A DNA stretch of 64,000 nt, taken from contig OZ255706.1 of the NCBI GenBank assembly GCA_965277025.1, positions 3,534,001 to 3,598,000 on the forward strand. The letters run 5' to 3'. Positions 58,039 through 64,000 of this stretch are shown here, piece after piece. Below the pieces are notes generated by a model. It was given only the letters and a program-made list of their open reading frames with translations. It was not told the origin of the DNA and made no database searches. The number at the start of each line of letters is the position of its first letter. The first letter of the stretch is position 1. Position numbers and translations under genes: made by a program. This stretch comes from Methylomarinum sp965277025. Its GTDB lineage: Bacteria > Pseudomonadota > Gammaproteobacteria > Methylococcales > Methylomonadaceae.

Positions 58039-60315
58039 ATGGACACTTATAGAAAAACCTTTACCGTAAAAAGGCTATGGCAAATTCTGGCGATCAGTTT
58101 GCTGGTGTCATTTTCGGTTCTGCTTTTTTATGGCAGCAAAATCTATCAAATGGCCCCACCCATCCCAGCATCGTATAAAACGACAACTGGGGAAGTCGTC
58201 TACACAAAAGCCGACATCGAAACCGGCCAGAATATCTGGCAATCCATTGGCGGCATGCAACAAGGTTCTATCTGGGGGCATGGCAGTTATTTGGCGCCAG
58301 ACTGGACAGCCGACTGGTTGCACCGTGAGGCCTTAGCTTTGTTAGACCTTATCGCTCACCACGAACTGGTCGGCGTAACGGCTACAGCCGAACAACAGCG
58401 GGAAATGCATAAAGTCACGTTACGCCATGAAATGCGTAAGAACACTTTTGACGCACAGTCCGGTGTAGTTACTATCACACCCGACCGCGCCCAGGCGATC
58501 AAAACGGTTGAACAACATTACATCGATTTGTTTACCGCCAAAAATGACCAGGCCCTGGCGCTACGAAAAGACTACGCCTTTCCGCTGCATGCCTCGTTAA
58601 ATGAGCAGCAAGCCCATCAGCTATCAGCCTTCTTTTTCTGGTCGGCCTGGGCGGCTGTCACTACCCGGCCGGGTGATGATGTCAGTTACACCACTAACTG
58701 GCCGCACGAACCGCTGGTCGGTAACACCCCTTCGGCGGGCGTGTTAATCTGGAGCTTGCTTTCAATCTTGTTATTACTGGCCGGTATTGGTGCTATCGTT
58801 TGGTATTATGCAAGACAATTCGATGCCTGGCGGGCCGATCAGATTCCTGAAAATGGTCTGGCCACAGAAGACCTGGCTGAAAAAATCACCCTTACGCCTT
58901 CTATGCGCGCCACGGCAAAATATTTTTGGGTCGTGACCGCCTTGTTTGTTGCACAAATCCTGCTTGGCATCATTACCGCGCACTATGCTGTCGAAGGCCA
59001 GGGGCTGTATGGATTGACCATCGCTGACTACCTGCCTTACTCAGTAACCCGCACCTGGCATACCCAACTGGCTGTTTTATGGATCGCTACAGCCTGGCTG
59101 GCGACCGGCCTGTATGTCGCTCCGATGATTTCAGGCCACGAACCCAAATTTCAGCGATTTGGCGTCAATTTTCTGTTTTTCAGTTTACTGATTATCGTGG
59201 TTGGCTCATTTGCCGGTGAATGGTTAGGCATCCATGGCTACTTCGAAAACCTTACCGCCAACTTCTGGTTTGGCCATCAAGGATATGAATACATTGATCT
59301 GGGACGATTCTGGCAAATTTATCTGTTTATCGGTCTGATGTTATGGGTTGTCCTGGTTCTGAGAGGATTATGGCCTGCCCTGAAAGACAAAACCACAGGT
59401 TCGCTGGTATTTATGGTGGTAATCTCCACTGTCTCCATTGGCCTGCTTTATGGTGCCGGATTGATGTGGGGTGAACATACGCATATCAGTGTCATGGAAT
59501 ACTGGCGCTGGTGGGTTGTCCATTTATGGGTGGAAGGTATTTTTGAAGTGTTCGCCACGGCGATTATCTCTACACTGTTCGTCCGCATGGGTCTGTTAAG
59601 AGTCTCGGTCGCCACCACCATGATCCTGTTCGCTACTATCGTTTTCTTAGGCGGCGGCGTCCTGGGTACTTTCCACCATTTATACTGGAGCGGCACCCCG
59701 ATCTCTATTCTGGCGATTGGCGCGACTTTTTCCGCACTGGAAGTGGTTCCTCTCCTGGTTGTCGGTTTCGAGGCTTACAGTCGCTCAAAAATTGAACACG
59801 AAATGGAATGGGAAGCCAACTATCGCTGGCCATTCATGTTTTTCGTCTCGGTTCTGGTTTGGAACATGGTCGGTGCAGGATTATTCGGCTTTTTGATCAA
59901 CCCGCCGATTTCTCTCTACTACCTGCAAGGTTTGAACACCACCGCTAACCATGGCCATGCCGCGTTGTTCGGCGTTTACGGCATGCTTGGTTTAGGCTTG
60001 ATGCTGTTCTGCATGCGCGGTCTGACCAATGTCCATTTGTGGAACCAAAAACTGTTGAAAATCTCTTTTTGGACACTGAACATCGGTATCGCGATGATGA
60101 CCTTCCTGTCCCTGTTGCCACAAGGTTTGCTACAGGCTTACGCCAGCATCAAACACTATTACGCTTTCGCACGCTCGGCTGAATTCATGCACAGCCCGCT
60201 AATGGAAGGTCTGGTGTGGGCACGTGTACCCGGTGATATTGTCTTTTCCATCGGAGTATTCGCCTTTTCGCTGTTTGTTTATCAAGCTTTTACACAGAAA
60301 AAAGCTCACGCATAA
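58039..60315 (+). CDS. norZ: Quinol-dependent nitric oxide reductase (qNOR)
   Basis: A 758-residue membrane enzyme. The fused cytochrome-c-like N-terminal region without heme-binding CxxCH (ETGQNIWQSIGGMQQGSIWG, YLAPDWTADWLHREAL) and 14 or so hydrophobic segments mark the single-subunit quinol type. Heme and FeB histidines are visible in RTWHTQLAVLWIATAWLATG, LRMWGEHTHISVMEYWRWW-like context (observed: GLMWGEHTHISVMEYW), GVLGTFHHLYWSG and TTANHGHAALFGVYG. It reduces NO to N2O with quinol, probably for detoxification since no other denitrification gene is nearby. AAGG lies upstream of the ATG. Confidence 0.94.
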   Translation: MDTYRKTFTVKRLWQILAISLLVSFSVLLFYGSKIYQMAPPIPASYKTTTGEVVYTKADIETGQNIWQSIGGMQQGSIWGHGSYLAPDWTADWLHREALALLDLIAHHELVGVTATAEQQREMHKVTLRHEMRKNTFDAQSGVVTITPDRAQAIKTVEQHYIDLFTAKNDQALALRKDYAFPLHASLNEQQAHQLSAFFFWSAWAAVTTRPGDDVSYTTNWPHEPLVGNTPSAGVLIWSLLSILLLLAGIGAIVWYYARQFDAWRADQIPENGLATEDLAEKITLTPSMRATAKYFWVVTALFVAQILLGIITAHYAVEGQGLYGLTIADYLPYSVTRTWHTQLAVLWIATAWLATGLYVAPMISGHEPKFQRFGVNFLFFSLLIIVVGSFAGEWLGIHGYFENLTANFWFGHQGYEYIDLGRFWQIYLFIGLMLWVVLVLRGLWPALKDKTTGSLVFMVVISTVSIGLLYGAGLMWGEHTHISVMEYWRWWVVHLWVEGIFEVFATAIISTLFVRMGLLRVSVATTMILFATIVFLGGGVLGTFHHLYWSGTPISILAIGATFSALEVVPLLVVGFEAYSRSKIEHEMEWEANYRWPFMFFVSVLVWNMVGAGLFGFLINPPISLYYLQGLNTTANHGHAALFGVYGMLGLGLMLFCMRGLTNVHLWNQKLLKISFWTLNIGIAMMTFLSLLPQGLLQAYASIKHYYAFARSAEFMHSPLMEGLVWARVPGDIVFSIGVFAFSLFVYQAFTQKKAHA

Positions 60316-60666
60316 CGGCATACAAATGCTAACCCACACCCGTTTTACACGGAAGGATTAGCCTTCTGACAGGCAGGATTGGCGGATTCGCCATCAGGCA
60401 ATCCGCCAATCCTGTGAAGGAAAACCATTTTCGAAGACGCGGGCAGAAGCGGTTTTACGCCAGCAAAGCGCACAGCGATTTGCACTTTTTGCTAAGGAAT
60501 CGCTAATTTATTCGCGATTCCAGTGACGCATGGATGCGCCACCAAAATCAATGGCGACAAACCATTGATTTTGTGAGCAAAGTGGAAATTGCACAACACT
60601 TTGCGGTCGCTGACAGTATGGATGATTTGTTTAGCGTTTCCCTAAGACAAGGAAGAAAGGTAGCCA
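60316..60666. repeat. Intergenic region with a long hairpin and a dispersed repeat
   Basis: A 351-bp gap between convergent genes. A perfect 15-bp stem, CAGGATTGGCGGATT (60374-60388) and AATCCGCCAATCCTG (60400-60414), can be extended outward by CCTTC/GAAGG; there is no T-run. Further right is the fullest copy of the dispersed element: stem AAAATCAATGG (60544-60554) and CCATTGATTTT (60562-60572), then GAGCAAAGTGGAAATTGCAC and GGATGATTTGTTTAGCG to about 60650. No gene seen. Confidence 0.7.
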
Positions 60667-61236
60667 TCAGGCTATCCGGCTGGGCTTGCTTCGTTTAAGC
60701 TTGAGCAAACGTTCTTTTTGTTTCTTTAAGCGTTCAGCCTTTTCATCGGCTTGCTGTTTTAAACGCCGCAACTTGTTTTGATAACGCTGCCTGGCATGAT
60801 GGGCCAGCTTTTCCGTCCAGGGTTCTGGCTTTTCCAGTGGCTGCATAACGATGCAGTCAACCGGACATGGATCTATACATAACTCACAACCGGTACATTC
60901 GGCCGTTATTACGGTATGCATTTGTTTATTGGCGCCGACAATGGCGTCAACCGGACAAGGCGGCAAACATTTCGTGCAGCCGATACAATCGGCCTCGATA
61001 ATAAAAGCCACCTGCCGCGGTTTTTCTTCTCCATGTGCGGGATTCAATGATTTAACTGGCTTATCCAGCAATGCGGCCAGTTTTTTTATGCCTGCTTCAC
61101 CACCAGGCGGACATTGATTGATATCCGCCTCGCCTTCTACCAAGGCTTCGGCATAAGGCCTGCAGCCTTGAAAACCGCATTGCCGGCATTGGGTTTGCGG
61201 CAGAATATCGTCGATTTGCTCGACTATCGATTTCAT
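60667..61236 (-). CDS. RnfB-like ferredoxin
   Basis: A 189-residue iron-sulfur protein. The N-terminal Fe-S domain has TQCRQCGFQGCRPYAEAL with a later NQCPPGG; two [4Fe-4S] ferredoxin motifs follow (CIGCTKCLPPCPVDAI and CTGCELCIDPCPVDC), and a basic helical tail (residues 145-189). This is the RnfB pattern, but it lacks the N-terminal membrane anchor and no other rnf gene is near. Its start is 6 bp after hcp, so it may carry electrons for Hcp. Stand-alone RnfB-like proteins also occur near metG and nth in gammaproteobacteria. Confidence 0.88.
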   Translation of the reverse strand: MKSIVEQIDDILPQTQCRQCGFQGCRPYAEALVEGEADINQCPPGGEAGIKKLAALLDKPVKSLNPAHGEEKPRQVAFIIEADCIGCTKCLPPCPVDAIVGANKQMHTVITAECTGCELCIDPCPVDCIVMQPLEKPEPWTEKLAHHARQRYQNKLRRLKQQADEKAERLKKQKERLLKLKRSKPSRIA

Positions 61237-61242
61237 TGCGTG

Positions 61243-62925
61243 TTACAGACCTTCCAGCATGGCGGCAATATCATTTTCCACCGTATCAATACCTTTGAAC
61301 TGATATTTTTGTTCCAGCAGCGCCAGAATATCCGGGGTAAAAAATGGCGGCAGGGTTGGCCCAACTCTGACATGCTGAATATTGCGGGCAAACAAGGCCA
61401 GCATAATCAAAATGGTTTTTTGTTCATACCAGGCGATATTGAAAGAAACGGGCACCTGGTTAAAATCTTCCAGCCCTAATGCTTGTTGCAATAGATCAAG
61501 GAATAACAAAATAGCATTGAAGTCATAAACCTGGCCACAATCCAGCAAACGTGGAATGGCATTGATTTGACCAAAATCCTGTGACATAAACCGATACTTC
61601 ACATCCCCTGCCGTCAACACCAGTGTGCTTTCCGGCAGTTTTTCCGCCAGTTCGGTATAGTAGCGACGTTCCTTGTGGCGTCCATCGGTTCCGGCCAGCA
61701 CGATAATGCGCTGAATTTTCCTCGCTTTAATGGCTTCGGTAATATCCGGCAGTAATTTTTGTAGCGACTCTTGCCCATAACCCAACGTGTAATCGCCTTC
61801 AGCAATTGATTCTGGCGGGAGGCAACTTTTGGCCAGTTCAATCAAGGCGCTGAAATCCTTGCGTTGCCCCGGTTTCCTGTCAGGAATATGCGGAGTATCA
61901 GGCCAACCGACCATACCCGTCGTGAACAATCGCTCCTGATAGGTTTTTTTAGGTTGTTGAATACTGTTGGTAGTGACCAGTATCGGGCCATTGAATTTTG
62001 GAAACTGGGTCTTTTGATCCTGCCAAGCGCCACCAAAATTACCGGCCAGATTAAAAAACTTTTTCAATGCTGGATAGCTATGCGCTGAAATAGCTTCATC
62101 ATGAGTGTATACATCTACGCCAGTGCCTTCGGTCTGTACCAGTAAATCTTCGATATCACGCAAATCATGACCTGAAACCAGAATGCCAGGATTATTCCAG
62201 CTATCCCGATAAACGGTTGTTGGTTCCGGCTCGCCAAATTGTTCGGCATTGGCGCGTTCCAAAGTGTGCATAGCCTCAAGCCCCAAACGGCCACTTTCCA
62301 ACAGTTTACCGAAAACATGTTCCTGAGTGTTATCGTGTTTTAAGGTGAAATCCAGCGCCTCATACAAAAAAGCATATTGCTGATTATTTTCCACGCCGAG
62401 TTCCAGGCTGTGGACATCCAAAGAAGCCAAGCCTTTAGCGGCATATAACAAACATTCCTGCAAAGCGTGGACATTCTCATCCAAGGCATATTCTTCCAGA
62501 TAATAAAGTACGCCGACTTGTTCACCCTTTTCGGTAAAGGCTTTTTCATCAACTTGCTCGTATTGCCACTGTGCTTCTCCAGGCACTGCCTGATTAAAAT
62601 CCTGGCCATGTTTTTCCTTGAAAACATGAAGAAACTGATTACGAATAGAATTACGTCGCCGCACAGCTTCGTCGATCAACTCAACAAAATCATTGGCGGA
62701 AAAATTGACATTGGTGACCATGGAAAACAAGGCACTGGCCATGAAACGATCGGTTTTTCGGCTGACCAGATCAAATTCTGTCGCCCTGACCGCATAAAAC
62801 GCCAGCCCTTTCAGGCTGTACATCAATAAATCCTGCAAGCTGGATATATTGGCTTTCTTGCCACAAATCCCGGCGGTATCGCAAACCTTGTTTTTTTTCG
62901 CTTCCTGACAATGATAACAAAACAT
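61243..62925 (-). CDS. hcp: Hybrid cluster protein Hcp (class I spacing)
   Basis: A 560-residue hydroxylamine reductase/NO-handling protein. N-terminal cysteines 3, 6, 15, 21 (CYHC...CDTAGIC) give CX2CX8CX5C, the class I arrangement for a [4Fe-4S] cluster, unlike the CX2CX11CX6C of E. coli. Hybrid-cluster ligands are visible around NNPGILVSGHDLRDIE, YTHDEAISAHSYPAL, RLLDCGQVYDF and ARNIQHVRVGPTLPPFF. It lies between metG and the RnfB-like gene in one direction with gaps of 22 and 6 bp, and near norZ, suggesting defence against reactive nitrogen. No Hcr reductase is seen; the RnfB-like protein could replace it. Confidence 0.93.
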   Translation of the reverse strand: MFCYHCQEAKKNKVCDTAGICGKKANISSLQDLLMYSLKGLAFYAVRATEFDLVSRKTDRFMASALFSMVTNVNFSANDFVELIDEAVRRRNSIRNQFLHVFKEKHGQDFNQAVPGEAQWQYEQVDEKAFTEKGEQVGVLYYLEEYALDENVHALQECLLYAAKGLASLDVHSLELGVENNQQYAFLYEALDFTLKHDNTQEHVFGKLLESGRLGLEAMHTLERANAEQFGEPEPTTVYRDSWNNPGILVSGHDLRDIEDLLVQTEGTGVDVYTHDEAISAHSYPALKKFFNLAGNFGGAWQDQKTQFPKFNGPILVTTNSIQQPKKTYQERLFTTGMVGWPDTPHIPDRKPGQRKDFSALIELAKSCLPPESIAEGDYTLGYGQESLQKLLPDITEAIKARKIQRIIVLAGTDGRHKERRYYTELAEKLPESTLVLTAGDVKYRFMSQDFGQINAIPRLLDCGQVYDFNAILLFLDLLQQALGLEDFNQVPVSFNIAWYEQKTILIMLALFARNIQHVRVGPTLPPFFTPDILALLEQKYQFKGIDTVENDIAAMLEGL

Positions 62926-62947
62926 GTTGACCTCGTAAGCCGCTGAT

Positions 62948-64000
62948 TTATTTGACCCGCATGCCGGGTTGAGCGCCCTGATCCGGGCTTAACAGCCACA
63001 GATCCTTGCCGCCAGCGCCAGATCCTGCCGCCAGCACCATGCCTTCCGACAAGCCGAAGCGCATTTTACGCGGCTTTAAATTAGCCACCACCACGGTCAG
63101 TTTACCTTCCAGGTCTTCGGGGGCATAAGCAGATTTAATGCCGGCAAAAACATTGCGGGTTTCATCGCCAATATCGACAGTCAGTTGCAATAATTTATCG
63201 GCCCCTTCTACATGCTCGGCCTTGATGATTTTGGCGATACGCAAATCTATTTTGGCAAAATCATCAAACTCGATAGTGTCTGCAATGGGTTCGTGCTGTT
63301 TGGGTTTGGGCTGCTCGGTTTTTTCCAGATTTTCTTTGGAGTCTTCGATAATCGCCGCAATTTTATCGGCATCGACCCTCGTCATCAGTGGTTTGAATTT
63401 ATTGATGGCGTGATTCAACAATGGCTCAGCATTGTCCGGCCAGGCTTGGGACTGAATATTCAAAAACTGTTCGGCATTGGCAGCCAATGCTGGAATGACC
63501 GGTTTCAAATAAGCGATCAGCAGACGAAACAGGTTAATGCCCATCGAACAGATATCATGTAGTTCAGCATCACGCCCCTCTTCCTTGGCGATAATCCAGG
63601 GTTTTTTCTCGTCGATATATTGATTGGCTTTGTCGGCCAACGCCATGATTTCACGCATCGCCTTGCTGAATTCGCGCTTTTCATACAAGTCGGCGATTTT
63701 TTCGTTGGCGTCGACAAACGCCTGAAACAAGTCAGGCTCGGCGCATTCGGCAGACAAGGTATTATCGAAACGCTTTTTAATAAAGCCAGAACAACGACTG
63801 GCGATATTGACCACTTTGCCCACCAGGTCGGAATTGACCCGCTGGGTGAAATCATCGAAATTCAAATCCAGATCATCGACGCCGGCTGTCAATTTGGCGG
63901 CAAAGTAGTAGCGCAGGTATTCCGGATTCAGATGATTTAAATAAGTGCGCGCCTTAATGAAAGTGCCACGCGACTTGGACATTTTTTCACCATTGACGGT
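62948..64000 (-). CDS. metG: Methionyl-tRNA synthetase, C-terminal part (cut by window edge)
   Basis: The reading frame is open to the right edge. It starts within NGEK-MSKSRGTF, the KMSKS loop of the class I synthetase, followed by YLRYYFAAKLTAGVDDLDLN, the anticodon-binding helices (RCSGFIKKRFDN and PWIIAKEEGRDAE), and an appended C-terminal tRNA-binding domain (FAKIDLRIAKIIKAEHVEGA to ANLKPRKMRFGLSEGMVLAA). About 350 residues are visible; the N-terminal catalytic half lies outside. Charges tRNA-Met. Precedes hcp by 22 bp on the same strand. Confidence 0.96.
   Translation of the reverse strand, partial: TVNGEKMSKSRGTFIKARTYLNHLNPEYLRYYFAAKLTAGVDDLDLNFDDFTQRVNSDLVGKVVNIASRCSGFIKKRFDNTLSAECAEPDLFQAFVDANEKIADLYEKREFSKAMREIMALADKANQYIDEKKPWIIAKEEGRDAELHDICSMGINLFRLLIAYLKPVIPALAANAEQFLNIQSQAWPDNAEPLLNHAINKFKPLMTRVDADKIAAIIEDSKENLEKTEQPKPKQHEPIADTIEFDDFAKIDLRIAKIIKAEHVEGADKLLQLTVDIGDETRNVFAGIKSAYAPEDLEGKLTVVVANLKPRKMRFGLSEGMVLAAGSGAGGKDLWLLSPDQGAQPGMRVK

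Overview
The window looks like chromosomal DNA of a gammaproteobacterium. Its housekeeping genes (hda, ubiA, fusA2, sodB, fdxA, metG, a quinol NO reductase, a TIGR04073-like exosortase-associated protein) resemble those of Methylococcales methanotrophs. That taxonomic guess rests on remembered family sequences, not on a search.

Left third (1-27105): a type I-F CRISPR-Cas locus of the rare minimal I-F2 (I-Fv) variant. A very large array (1-17054, at least 284 spacers, running off the left edge) reads leftward from a leader at 17055-17190. Beside it on the same strand are an antitoxin/zeta-like toxin pair, then cas6f, cas5fv, cas7fv and the fused cas2-3; there is no cas8f. Three more toxin-antitoxin pairs on the opposite strand (23783-25754) separate cas2-3 from cas1. 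A HIRAN-domain gene lies directly upstream of cas1. The effector cassette is therefore bracketed by toxin-antitoxin modules on both sides.

Middle (27161-39278): a second, type I-E CRISPR-Cas module with 28 spacers, its own leader, cas2e, cas1e, cas6e, cas5e, cas7e, cse2, cas8e and cas3. The small subunit cse2 and the nuclease-helicase cas3 each appear frameshifted, so interference by this system may be disabled while its array and adaptation genes look intact. A perfect 32-bp direct repeat flanks the whole module. Between cas1e and cas6e are a broken small gene, a tRNA-like element and an unrecognised gene. A WYL-domain regulator lies directly upstream of cas3.

Right third (39277-64000): ordinary chromosome. 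A WYL regulator and ubiA are followed by the compact arsC-wrbA-DUF2069-hda-panE run, fusA2, sodB, a CYTH protein, a TPR protein, fdxA, an EptA-type phosphoethanolamine transferase, an sbcC without sbcD, a bifunctional acyltransferase/acyl-ACP synthetase, and a nitrogen-oxide stress group: norZ with an FNR/DNR-type box at -41.5, hcp and an RnfB-like ferredoxin, next to metG (cut by the right edge).

How it works together: I-F2 is probably the working immune system. Cas1 and Cas2-3 add spacers, Cas6f processes the long transcript, Cas7fv/Cas5fv/Cas6f form a large-subunit-free Cascade, and Cas2-3 degrades the target. Many spacers form families hitting the same sequences in diverged phage relatives and on both strands, the pattern expected of long conflict with one phage lineage and of primed adaptation.
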